NCBI GenBank assembly: GCA_029260695.1
Contig: JAJDCT010000423.1
Coordinates: forward strand, 1 to 5,580
Source of the DNA: Phycisphaeraceae bacterium
GTDB lineage: Bacteria; Planctomycetota; Phycisphaerae; Phycisphaerales; Phycisphaeraceae
DNA length: 5,580 nt
Direction of reading: 5' to 3'
In this document: one piece after another, positions 1-5,580 of the stretch
How positions within the stretch are numbered: position 1 is the stretch's first letter
Layout: every line of letters begins with the position of its first letter
Program-made: the position numbers and the translations under genes
Notes under the pieces: model-generated
What the model was told of the DNA's origin: nothing
Seen by the model: the letters and a program-made list of their open reading frames with translations, nothing else
The model's database searches: none

Positions 1-74
1 GCTACGGACGCCCGTGATTCGCCGCGATCCACCGCCGCCAACACCTTCCGTCGAAATTCCATCGATAACGCCAT
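1..74 (-). CDS. IS630-family transposase, N-terminal fragment (runs off the window)
   Basis: Only the first 24 codons are visible. They read MALSMEFRRKVLAAVDRGES followed by RASV. This is the typical opening of IS630-type transposases, a short basic stretch leading into the first helix of the N-terminal helix-turn-helix that binds the IS ends. The catalytic DDE domain would lie beyond the edge. The start is supported by a strong Shine-Dalgarno sequence, AAGGAGG at 82-88 (minus strand), seven bases before the ATG. The gene lies on the same strand as the host gene it interrupts, but in a different frame, so host transcription would run into it. A degenerate element cannot be excluded because the rest is unseen. 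Confidence 0.78.
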   Translation of the reverse strand, partial: MALSMEFRRKVLAAVDRGESRASV

Positions 75-138
75 GCCGGGGCCTCCTTGCCGGGAAAGCC
101 TCATTATGACACGCGGACATAAATCGCGCCAGGTGCTC
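1..138 (-). mobile_element. End of an IS630-type insertion sequence, running off the left edge
   Basis: This segment holds the upstream end of an insertion sequence whose transposase starts at 74 and reads leftward. The proposed outer boundary is position 138, read on the minus strand as GAGCACCTGGCGCG. It lies directly next to a TA dinucleotide at 139-140, and IS630/Tc1-mariner elements insert at TA and duplicate it. An independent reason for the boundary is that homology between the two repeated modules of the interrupted gene stops within a few codons of this TA. The other end of the element and its matching inverted repeat are outside the window, so the exact terminus is inferred. Confidence 0.72.
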
Positions 139-1824
139 TAGTGTTGGTGTCATGGGCAGAGTGGTAATCTTCTCTCCGCCACTAAAGACCAAGTAAAATG
201 CATCACGCGTGGAGGTCTTATCCCGTGTCGATCCAGAGCCAGCAGGTCGAAAGCTTTGGGGCAGCATAGCCATCCCATCAGTGGGATAATGGTCACCTAA
301 TGAGCACAACCTCTCGCCATTGGTGTTTAGTCTGCCAAAGGCGAGTCCATAATTTGTGAGAATGTCCAATATATCCCCATATCCCTTCTTACGAATGGGA
401 AACACCTGCCGATCGAAATCATACTCCTGAAGGGAATTGCTCCCTGTAATCCGAAATATGGCTACCTTTGGCCAACTCTTGGCATCAGCCAGGGCTTTGG
501 TAAAGGCAGGTCGCACGCGCTCAATTAGCTCTGGCCTATCAAACTCATTTTGCCACAACTTGTGTATTTCCACGCACTCTGGACTTGATGAGACACCGCC
601 GGCGCGGGTTGTTTTTACATTAAAGGCATAGTGATATTCCATAGCCATTGCCGGCGAATCAAGCACATCAGGATGCGCGGCCATATACATCGTAAACAAC
701 GATCTGTAATCAGGGCTATGGTAGCGTGTAAAGTCGTATCCATCTGCTGCGATCGGTTTCTGCTGCGCCTCATCTTGAGGTACGACTGACTCCGTATTGA
801 CCGGAGAAGAGTCGCTGTTTTCTGTGTCCTGGGTTTCTGCTGGCTCCTTGACCGCCGGTTCAGTCACAGGCTTGGCTTCCAGAGTCCGTGTTTTAACTTC
901 TGTGGTCGGTGGCTCAAAGAGAGATGGATCGTATGTATGAAGCACTTCTCCGTCTTCGGGGTCCAAAGCCCGGACCGCGATGATGCGGGCCGGAACTCCT
1001 TCACGCAGGGCGGGGCCGAACGGAACGGGCCCGACCTCGACGAGTACTTCTATATCCACCCGCCTTTTCGTACTTTTCTTGAGGTATGCCTTGGCTTGAG
1101 CTGGTTTCATAGGCAGAGCCGTTATATTTTCCCCGCCACTCCAGGCCAGGGTAAACCCAGAAAGACGCAGACCACCAAACCCCATGCGCGCGCCGGGCAG
1201 CATGGTTGCACCATCACCGAGATAAGGCCCACTGCACCACTTTTCACTCCTTCCTACGCTTTTGTTCGCACCAAGCCCCATGAAGTCACTCGTAATATTG
1301 AAGCCATCGTAGCCAAGGGGAAACACTTGCCGGTCGAAGTCATACTCTCGAAGTTCTATTCCTCCTGCTTTAATCCGAAAGATGGCTGCCCTAGGCCCAC
1401 TCCCAGCATCCGCCAAGGCTTTGGTAAAGGCGGGCCGCATTTGTTTAATCAGCCTGGGTCTTTCGAACTCATTGCCCCACAGCTTGGAAAATTCTCTGCA
1501 CTTAGGATTGGGATGATGGCGGTCGACTGAAGGGGGGACTTCCATATCAAATACATAGTGGTATTCCATCGCCATTGCGGGGGAATCGAGTACGTCGTGA
1601 TGCGCTGCCATATACAGCTTGAATATCGTGCGGTAATCCGGTGCCTGGTAGAGTGAATAATCATATTTACCCGCCGCGGCCGGCTCCTGCTGCGCCTTGA
1701 CCTGAGGCGCGATTGATATCAAGGCCAAGAGTATGATCACCCAAGAATAGCGCCATCGTAGATGGTGCGGTCTGAGAGAATTTGGTTTGTTTGCCAGAGT
1801 TGCTTTCACGTTGATATCCGACAT
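1..1824 (-). CDS. Exported two-module protein with internal tandem duplication, 3' end interrupted by an IS
   Basis: The ORF is open from the ATG at 1824 to the window edge (608 codons). Residues 1-562 are native; residues 563-608 come from reading the IS in a third frame. An AAGGA ribosome site at 1833-1837 lies eight bases before the ATG. Residues 1-45 form a signal peptide: a basic n-region (RPHHLRWRYS), a hydrophobic core (WVIILLALISIA) and a likely cleavage after VKA. Module A covers about 53-303 and module B about 362 onward. A Pro/Glu/Thr-rich linker (about 305-345) joins them. Shared motifs are YMAAH, DVLDSPAMAMEYHY, LW-NEF-RP, RPAFTKALADA and YDFDRQVFP. Module A continues into a C-terminal segment (about 250-303, GEVLHTYDPSLF) that B lacks because the IS cuts in. 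I recognise no catalytic motif. The motif pattern vaguely recalls DUF4852-type proteins from memory, untested. The gene follows the paralogue at 2024-3619 after 199 bases and may be co-transcribed. Confidence 0.82.
   Translation of the reverse strand, partial: MSDINVKATLANKPNSLRPHHLRWRYSWVIILLALISIAPQVKAQQEPAAAGKYDYSLYQAPDYRTIFKLYMAAHHDVLDSPAMAMEYHYVFDMEVPPSVDRHHPNPKCREFSKLWGNEFERPRLIKQMRPAFTKALADAGSGPRAAIFRIKAGGIELREYDFDRQVFPLGYDGFNITSDFMGLGANKSVGRSEKWCSGPYLGDGATMLPGARMGFGGLRLSGFTLAWSGGENITALPMKPAQAKAYLKKSTKRRVDIEVLVEVGPVPFGPALREGVPARIIAVRALDPEDGEVLHTYDPSLFEPPTTEVKTRTLEAKPVTEPAVKEPAETQDTENSDSSPVNTESVVPQDEAQQKPIAADGYDFTRYHSPDYRSLFTMYMAAHPDVLDSPAMAMEYHYAFNVKTTRAGGVSSSPECVEIHKLWQNEFDRPELIERVRPAFTKALADAKSWPKVAIFRITGSNSLQEYDFDRQVFPIRKKGYGDILDILTNYGLAFGRLNTNGERLCSLGDHYPTDGMAMLPQSFRPAGSGSTRDKTSTRDAFYLVFSGGEKITTLPMTPTLEHLARFMSACHNEAFPARRPRHGVIDGISTEGVGGGGSRRITGVRS
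145..786 (-). repeat. Module B of the internal duplication (residues 347-560)
   Basis: Second copy of the module. It begins with VPQDEAQQKPIAADGYDF, which aligns with APQVKAQQEPAAAGKYDY of module A. That segment of A is the signal-peptide cleavage region, so the repeat carries a relic of an export signal in the middle of the protein. Native sequence ends after SGGEKITTLPMTPTL, where the insertion sequence begins. The continuation seen in module A (about 50 further residues) is missing here. Confidence 0.88.
1102..1713 (-). repeat. Module A of the internal duplication (residues 38-241)
   Basis: First copy of a domain-sized repeat, counted from the end of the signal peptide (APQVKAQQEP) to the segment SGGENITALPMKP. 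Over the 41 residues starting at YDYSLYQAPDYR, 28 are identical to module B. The strongest blocks are AMAMEYHY, RPAFTKALADA and YDFDRQVFP. Similarity is weaker around residues 90-107 and 170-225, where B also differs in length. It has diverged well beyond a recent copy, so this is an old duplication and not an assembly artefact. Confidence 0.88.
1702..1725 (-). repeat. 24-base identity with the signal-peptide region of the upstream gene, copy 1
   Basis: These 24 bases encode ALISIAPQ in the signal peptide of the two-module protein and are identical, in the same strand and frame, to 3539-3562. The flanking bases differ. The exact match in a region under loose protein constraint supports a common origin of the two genes' 5' ends. 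Confidence 0.9.
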
Positions 1825-2023
1825 GATGTCTTTCCTTGTTAAGACTTTTCAAAATTCTGAATTAACGTAACCCCTGCCGATTCCTGAAACCACGCCACCT
1901 GCCACCGGCGCGGGCAGCATGAGGCCTGCCATGCCCTTTGGAGTTCTACTCGATTCACTTCGCTCATAGGGCGGATCAGTCTGGCTGGGCCGCCATACAA
2001 ATTCATGCCGCACAAGCATCCCA

Positions 2024-3619
2024 CTATTGTCCAACTGGACTGGGCTGGGTCGCTGGCTGTGTGGTTGTGTGTTGAACTTCACGCAGCTGCTCAGCACTTG
2101 CCTGCTCTATACGAATACGCATTTTCATTTTATCCAGCCTGGCGAGATCACCGTATGTTAAATGCAATTCTGTTTTATCCTGCAGCATATCATCAAGACA
2201 TTTGGCCCTTTGCTTCGGGTCGGTTATCGCCGCACATTGTGCAAACCGCGCATCGATCTTTTCTCTTACGCCTTGGGCTGCCGCTGCGGTTTCTTCTTCG
2301 GCGTCTTTATTTCTTTGCTCTTCCGCTTGCTTCTCGGCCGCGGCGGCGGCACCAGCTGCTTCTGCAGTTGGGAAATCGTCTGGGCTATATGAAGCAACCA
2401 CTTCGCCAGATAGCGTTAGTAGATCAACGCCGGCCAGTCGCACAAACAGAACGATCGCTGCACTTTTAGATTTATTACGGATAAATTCCTTCCCCGTATC
2501 GACGCGAATTGTCTCAAACATCATGCGTGCTTCAAGCGGATACTTTCCAGATACACCGGCGCCCTTTCTAATCCTTTCAAGAAGCTTCTCGGCTTCACCC
2601 GGTGAGGCAGGAATCGAAGTTAACGTCAGACGATGGTCCAACAGCAGGATTGGATTATTATAAAAGGTCATGCTCTCCCCCCAAGCGACGCTTGACCTAT
2701 CGTATATTCTAGCCCATAATTGAGGGACTGGCTCGGGCTCAGAATATCCAGAGATATAGTATGGGCAACATCCCCGCGCTGATTCTGGCAGTAGTACCGA
2801 ACCACCACTCGGTCGCTGATTCTCGGGAGTGTCCTCGTAGCTCGGATTAATGATCGGCATGAGGATATCGGGAAGGTCCCGCACTTGTTCCCGTGCTTGC
2901 CGCGACCAAGACCTTGCCAACAGCTTATAAGCCGGAACAAGGGGGAAGTTCTCCGTGTCGAAATCGTATGCCGGCTCGGACAATTGGGTGGACATCAGTA
3001 ACTGCTTGGGAAGTCTTTTTACAGTTGCAGCGAGGTGTCTTTTCCAAACCGGCAAGAGCTCTTTGGCAGCAAATTGCGGATTTCTTCCCTCAATCTGGGT
3101 GCGTTCAAATAGAAACACACCCACGACTGCCCCAAACCGGTCATCCCACTCTGGCTCCTCTTTTACAAACTCCCAACTGGACTCGGAACGAACGAACACA
3201 TCGAGAATGGGTCCGTTCGCGAATTGCGGATTATCCTTTTCGAGCTTCTGCCACTCATAGATGAACGCAGGCCGTTTTCTGTTGAGGTTGAGTCTTCCTG
3301 GATATTTCCGGTCTTGGGCAAGGAAAGCGTCGATCGCCTTCCACTCTTTCTGCTCAACTGCTATCTGCGCCATCACGATGTGAAGGATCTTGTCTTCATC
3401 AAGTAACTGAGGATTGTCCCGCAGTGCCAGCAGTGTCAATAAATGACGTGTCAACGGCGCCGCGGCATCTGATCCAACCTGCGTCGTTGCCTGAACCCCT
3501 CTTTCTATTTCGTTGGCCTCCTTCTGCTGAGCCTGAATCTGAGGCGCGATTGATATCAAGGCAAAGAACATGAGCAAAGGGAATTGGCTTCTTGGGCAGC
3601 GGCTTGTTCTCGTTAGCAT
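2024..3619 (-). CDS. Exported single-module protein, paralogue of the two-module protein, function unknown
   Basis: A complete 531-residue protein. Residues 1-30 are a signal peptide: RTSRCPRSQ n-region, FPLLMFFALISIA core, likely cleavage after QIQA. An AGGA lies ten bases before the ATG. Residues 50-140 are probably helical and not obviously shared with the neighbour. The module shared with the gene at 1824 follows: LLPVWKRHL (188-196), AYDFDTENFPL (217-227), SSVAWGESMTFYNNP near 309-323, and LSGEVVASYSPDDF (403-416), matching GEVLHTYDPSLF next door. Residues 418-452 are Ala/Glu/Gln-rich and coiled-coil-like. Then comes a Cys pair, C462 and C474, in the pattern C-x11-C-L-D with DPKQR between. 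The tail is Thr/Gln/Pro-rich (TTTQPATQPSP). It is probably secreted or cell-envelope located, as there is no lipobox and no second membrane segment. I recognise no enzymatic motif. The stop is a TAG at 2024-2026. Confidence 0.85.
   Translation of the reverse strand: MLTRTSRCPRSQFPLLMFFALISIAPQIQAQQKEANEIERGVQATTQVGSDAAAPLTRHLLTLLALRDNPQLLDEDKILHIVMAQIAVEQKEWKAIDAFLAQDRKYPGRLNLNRKRPAFIYEWQKLEKDNPQFANGPILDVFVRSESSWEFVKEEPEWDDRFGAVVGVFLFERTQIEGRNPQFAAKELLPVWKRHLAATVKRLPKQLLMSTQLSEPAYDFDTENFPLVPAYKLLARSWSRQAREQVRDLPDILMPIINPSYEDTPENQRPSGGSVLLPESARGCCPYYISGYSEPEPVPQLWARIYDRSSVAWGESMTFYNNPILLLDHRLTLTSIPASPGEAEKLLERIRKGAGVSGKYPLEARMMFETIRVDTGKEFIRNKSKSAAIVLFVRLAGVDLLTLSGEVVASYSPDDFPTAEAAGAAAAAEKQAEEQRNKDAEEETAAAAQGVREKIDARFAQCAAITDPKQRAKCLDDMLQDKTELHLTYGDLARLDKMKMRIRIEQASAEQLREVQHTTTQPATQPSPVGQ
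3539..3562 (-). repeat. 24-base identity with the signal-peptide region of the downstream gene, copy 2
   Basis: Identical to 1702-1725. It encodes ALISIAPQ of the 531-residue protein's signal peptide. The bases on both sides differ between the copies, so conservation is confined to the end of the hydrophobic core and the start of the cleavage region. Confidence 0.9.
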
Positions 3620-3921
3620 AGTTGTGGTGTCCTATGGTAAAATGATTGTCAAAATAAACGAGGTGAGGGCTAGATAGGCGTTGATGCGGATCGTGGCGAA
3701 CTGTTGCACTCCCTCTCAATGGAGGATCTCTCATGGTCTGTTGTGTCAGAGATAGACCAAGTTCAATTAGCTAGAAGGTCCTGGAAACCTCTCATGCCAT
3801 TGGCGGGACACCACATATAAGACCTCTTCACCCGAAGCGGAAGATCTGACTCCGGAACCATCGCTATTAACCGCCGATTACCTATAGGATATGTAGATGA
3901 ATTCGCTTCAGTATAATTAAT

Positions 3922-4059
3922 CTACCTTGTAGCTGCACGATAAAATTCCCTACAAACTAGAATATATTTTGGCTCAGCTTCCCAGTCCACGCCGGGCTTC
4001 ATCGCATTCACAATGGGTACGCCGTGTCCATGTTGGTACAGGTAGATATGGGCTCGGAG
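3922..4059 (-). pseudogene. Possible remnant of a gene's 3' end (45 codons, no start)
   Basis: Between an upstream in-frame TAA (4060-4062) and a TAG (3922-3924), the minus strand reads a plausible protein tail. It includes AHIYLYQHGHGVPIVN and, a little further on, MKPGVDWEAEPKYILVC. The segment is less AT-rich than its surroundings. I do not recognise the family. An open stretch this short is quite likely by chance, so this is a low-confidence suggestion that the area beside the tRNA holds gene debris from an earlier integration. Confidence 0.15.
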
Positions 4060-4097
4060 TTATTCGTTAAGTGCTATATATATCAAATAGATATCGC

Positions 4098-4122
4098 AAT
4101 AAAAAGAGCTGCATTAAAATGC
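4098..4122 (-). terminator. Possible weak terminator downstream of tRNA-Arg
   Basis: Reading on the minus strand away from the tRNA, a small perfect inverted repeat (GCATT-TT-AATGC, 4111-4122) is followed by CAGCTC and a T run at 4101-4105 that continues as TATT. It starts eight bases after the tRNA's 3' end. The stem is short and AU-rich, so it would be a poor intrinsic terminator. Confidence 0.25.
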
Positions 4123-4129
4123 GACCCAA

Positions 4130-4203
4130 TGCCCTCGATAGGATTCGAACCTATGACCTATGCTTTAGGAAAGCATTGCTCTATCCAACTGAGCTACGAG
4201 GGC
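4130..4203 (-). tRNA. tRNA-Arg, anticodon CCT
   Basis: A complete 74-base cloverleaf. The acceptor stem is GCCCTCG paired with CGAGGGC, with discriminator A. The D arm is GCTC-AGTTGGATA-GAGC. The anticodon stem is ATGCT/AGCAT around the loop TTCCTAA, which places anticodon CCT at 4167-4169 (reads AGG). The T arm is ATAGG-TTCGAAT-CCTAT. All stems pair without mismatch. CCA is not encoded; the bases after the discriminator read TTG. The gene points away from the ABC-F gene, and its 3' end faces the lower-GC accessory zone, so it is a candidate integration site for an island. Confidence 0.97.
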
Positions 4204-4218
4204 AGATAGAACGAGGGT

Positions 4219-4224
4219 ATTTTA
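4219..4224 (-). promoter_or_regulatory. Candidate -10 box of the tRNA-Arg promoter
   Basis: The minus strand reads TAAAAT, one mismatch from TATAAT, 15 bases before the first tRNA base. That would start transcription a few bases upstream of the mature 5' end. No good -35 hexamer is seen at 16-18 bases upstream, so the call rests on position and one hexamer. Confidence 0.35.
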
Positions 4225-4365
4225 GCATTTTGTCGGGATCGTGAGGGCTAGCGTCGGCGGGCATCTCGGATACTCCGGCAAGCCCACTTGTGTCTGCGGG
4301 TGGGGTGAGTGATGCATGTGATGAGCGGATCGATGGGCCAGGGTCAACGCTCAGATGTTTTCTGC

Positions 4366-4371
4366 TACATT
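4366..4371 (+). promoter_or_regulatory. Candidate -10 box immediately upstream of the ABC-F gene
   Basis: TACATT (two mismatches from TATAAT) ends eight bases before the proposed ATG at 4380. If used, it would give a leaderless or almost leaderless mRNA, which fits the absence of any purine-rich ribosome site in the preceding 20 bases. The matching -35 region (around 4343-4349) is poor, so this is only a suggestion. Confidence 0.25.
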
Positions 4372-4379
4372 CCCGCCCT

Positions 4380-5580
4380 ATGGCGATGCTGCTGACAGCC
4401 CGTGACCTGAGTAAGACCTACGCGACACACACGCTGTTCACGGGGTTGGCGATGAGTCTGTCGGAAGGTGATCGGCTTGGGCTGATCGGGCCCAACGGGT
4501 CGGGCAAGTCGACACTGTTGAAGATTTTTGCCGGGATGGTCGAGCCAGATGAAGGGGAGATCACCCGACGTAAGCAATTGCACATCGCCTACGTCACTCA
4601 GGAAGATTCATTTAAAGAGGGTGCCACACCGATGTCCGCGGTGTTGGCGGAACTGGGCGGCGAGAAGCCGGGCGAGGAACTCAACGCCGAGACCCGTGCT
4701 GCGATGTCTTTGAGCAAGCTGGGTTTCACCGATCTGGATAAGCCGGTCTCGACCCTGTCGGGTGGGTGGAAGAAGCGGCTGTCGATCGCCTGTGCGTTGG
4801 CCCACGAGCCTGACATTTTGATGTTGGACGAGCCGACGAACCACCTTGATCTTGAAGGTGTGCTTTGGTTGGAGGGCTTCGTTCGGCAGGCGTCGATGGC
4901 GGTGGTGTTCATCACGCACGATCGGGTGTTCCTTGAGCGCGTGGCGGGGCGGATCGTCGAGTTGTCACGGGCCTACCCCGATGGGCTGTTCGAGGTGAAG
5001 GGCAACTACTCGGAATTCGTCCGCCGCAAGGAGGAGTTTCTTGACGGCCAGGCATCGCAGCAGACGGCACTAGGCGGGAAGGTTCGGCGTGACACCGCGT
5101 GGCTGAAGCAGGGGATCCAGGGCCGGCAGACGCGTAACAAGACCCAGGTCGCCGCCGCCGAGGACCGCCGCGCCGAGCTCAAAGCCACCACCTCTCGCAA
5201 CAACGCGCCTAAAGAGACGACCGCCATTTCATTCCAGGCGACCGAGCGCAAGACAAACAAGCTGCTCGCCGTACATCATGTATCCAAGTCGATGGGCGGC
5301 AAGCTCCTCTTCGATGGCATTGATCTGAAGCTGTCACCGGGTATGCGCTTAGGACTCTTGGGCCCCAACGGCTCGGGCAAGACGACCCTGCTACGACTGT
5401 TGACCGGGGAGCTCACGCCCGACTCCGGGTCGGTCAAGCCCGCGCCCGAGTTGCGGATCGTGAATTTCACCCAGCACCGCGAAGACCTCAACCCGACCAT
5501 GCCCCTGCGCGAGGCGCTCTGCCCGGTCGGCGATATGGTCGAATATCAAGGCAAGCCTGTCCATATCGCGGGGTGGGCAC
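4380..5580 (+). CDS. uup: ABC-F family ATPase, Uup-like (C-terminal part beyond the window)
   Basis: About 400 codons are visible and the frame is open to the edge. ABC-F proteins are soluble twin-ATPase proteins without membrane domains that act at the ribosome; Uup is also linked to transposon excision and branched-DNA handling. Domain 1 has Walker A GPNGSGKS (37-44), Q-loop Q74, signature LSGGW (126-130), Walker B ILMLDEPTNHLD (146-157) and switch His180 in FITHD. The linker (about 190-290) carries WLEGF before it and WLKQGIQGRQTRN (241-253) within it, the pattern I associate with Uup and not with EttA. Domain 2 shows Walker A GPNGSGKT (328-335) and Q-loop Q365; its signature and Walker B, and Uup's C-terminal coiled coil, are unseen. 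The start at 4380 gives MAMLLTARDLSKTY; the ATG at 4386 is an equally good alternative. No Shine-Dalgarno sequence precedes either. Confidence 0.93.
   Translation, partial: MAMLLTARDLSKTYATHTLFTGLAMSLSEGDRLGLIGPNGSGKSTLLKIFAGMVEPDEGEITRRKQLHIAYVTQEDSFKEGATPMSAVLAELGGEKPGEELNAETRAAMSLSKLGFTDLDKPVSTLSGGWKKRLSIACALAHEPDILMLDEPTNHLDLEGVLWLEGFVRQASMAVVFITHDRVFLERVAGRIVELSRAYPDGLFEVKGNYSEFVRRKEEFLDGQASQQTALGGKVRRDTAWLKQGIQGRQTRNKTQVAAAEDRRAELKATTSRNNAPKETTAISFQATERKTNKLLAVHHVSKSMGGKLLFDGIDLKLSPGMRLGLLGPNGSGKTTLLRLLTGELTPDSGSVKPAPELRIVNFTQHREDLNPTMPLREALCPVGDMVEYQGKPVHIAGWA

Larger units (their letters stand above)
3620..4129. other. Gene-free stretch between the exported-protein genes and tRNA-Arg
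   Basis: No convincing gene is visible on either strand of these 510 bases. The part from about 3880 to 3960 and from 4060 to 4120 is AT-rich. It must contain the promoter of the gene at 3619, but I see no well-spaced -35/-10 pair: a perfect TTGACA on the minus strand (3647-3652) has no -10 at the right distance. Two short minus-strand open stretches (3922-4059 and 3767-3877) read somewhat like protein tails but have no usable start. Short open reading frames on the plus strand run antisense through the tRNA and are not credible. Confidence 0.6.

Noticed and set aside
937..1530. 197-codon plus-strand open frame
   Set aside because: It lies antisense to the two-module gene, whose frame has a signal peptide, repeated modules and a ribosome site. 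The plus-strand translation shows no family features.
1839..2097. Minus-strand open frames of 61 and 82 codons between the two exported-protein genes
   Set aside because: They overlap the 3' end of the upstream gene or the ribosome site of the downstream gene, and show no recognisable domain or start signal. The 199-base gap holds only small imperfect hairpins around 1910-1940.
2005..2663. Overlapping plus-strand open frames of 154, 76 and 153 codons
   Set aside because: All are antisense to the 531-residue gene. Their Ala/Ser-rich or Phe/Leu-rich composition is what the reverse complement of its Ala/Glu-rich region produces.
3647..3652. Perfect TTGACA on the minus strand upstream of the 531-residue gene
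   Set aside because: At 16-18 bases downstream the sequence is CACCAC-like, not a -10 box. One hexamer alone is not a promoter.
3734..3759. Inverted repeat TGGTCT...AGACCA with a 14-base loop
   Set aside because: The stem is only six pairs with a long loop, there is no T run on either side, and it is not placed to terminate or regulate a nearby gene. Chance is likely.
3663..4251. 11-base direct repeat GTGAGGGCTAG at 3663-3673 and 4241-4251, flanking the tRNA
   Set aside because: Several 11-base matches are expected by chance in a window this size, and the repeat does not overlap the tRNA end as an att core should.
4598..5500. Minus-strand open frames of 74-105 codons
   Set aside because: All are antisense to the ABC-F gene, whose Walker, signature and Q-loop motifs fix the true frame.
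1..5580. CRISPR array, toxin-antitoxin pair, riboswitch or phage genes
   Set aside because: I looked for spaced short repeats, small paired ORFs, conserved leader structures and phage protein motifs and saw none.

Overview
The window looks like bacterial chromosome, probably from a planctomycete. This rests on four weak pointers: the Thr/Gln/Pro-rich tail (TTTQPATQPSP) of the protein at 2024-3619, a tRNA gene without an encoded CCA, an ABC-F gene without a Shine-Dalgarno sequence, and mixed base composition. None of them is decisive on its own.

There are two zones. The left zone (1 to about 4100, all minus strand) is accessory in character and visibly lower in GC. It carries two genes for exported proteins of one paralogous family. 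The upstream gene (2024-3619, 531 aa) encodes one divergent copy of the family module with a signal peptide, a coiled-coil-like tail and a Cys pair. The downstream gene starts at 1824 and encodes two copies of the module fused in one polypeptide. The junction between them still carries a relic of the second copy's signal peptide. This second ORF stays open to the left edge of the window (608 codons), but its last 46 codons are not native. At a TA dinucleotide (139-140) the family homology stops and the end of an IS630-type insertion sequence begins, with its own transposase start at 74. The duplicated gene is therefore truncated by an insertion.

Between the exported-protein genes and the right zone lie about 510 bases without a convincing gene (3620-4129), partly AT-rich, followed by a minus-strand tRNA-Arg(CCT) at 4130-4203. 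The tRNA's 3' end faces the accessory zone, the usual arrangement when an island has used a tRNA gene as its attachment site. No duplicated att core is visible in the window.

The right zone (4380 to the edge, plus strand) is GC-rich housekeeping DNA: an ABC-F ATPase of the Uup type, visible from its start through the second Walker A motif. The 176 bases between the divergent tRNA and ABC-F genes must hold both promoters.

The most interesting content is the exported YDFDxxxFP protein family. It shows tandem amplification, gene fusion through a signal peptide, and inactivation by an IS. I cannot assign it a biochemical function from sequence alone.
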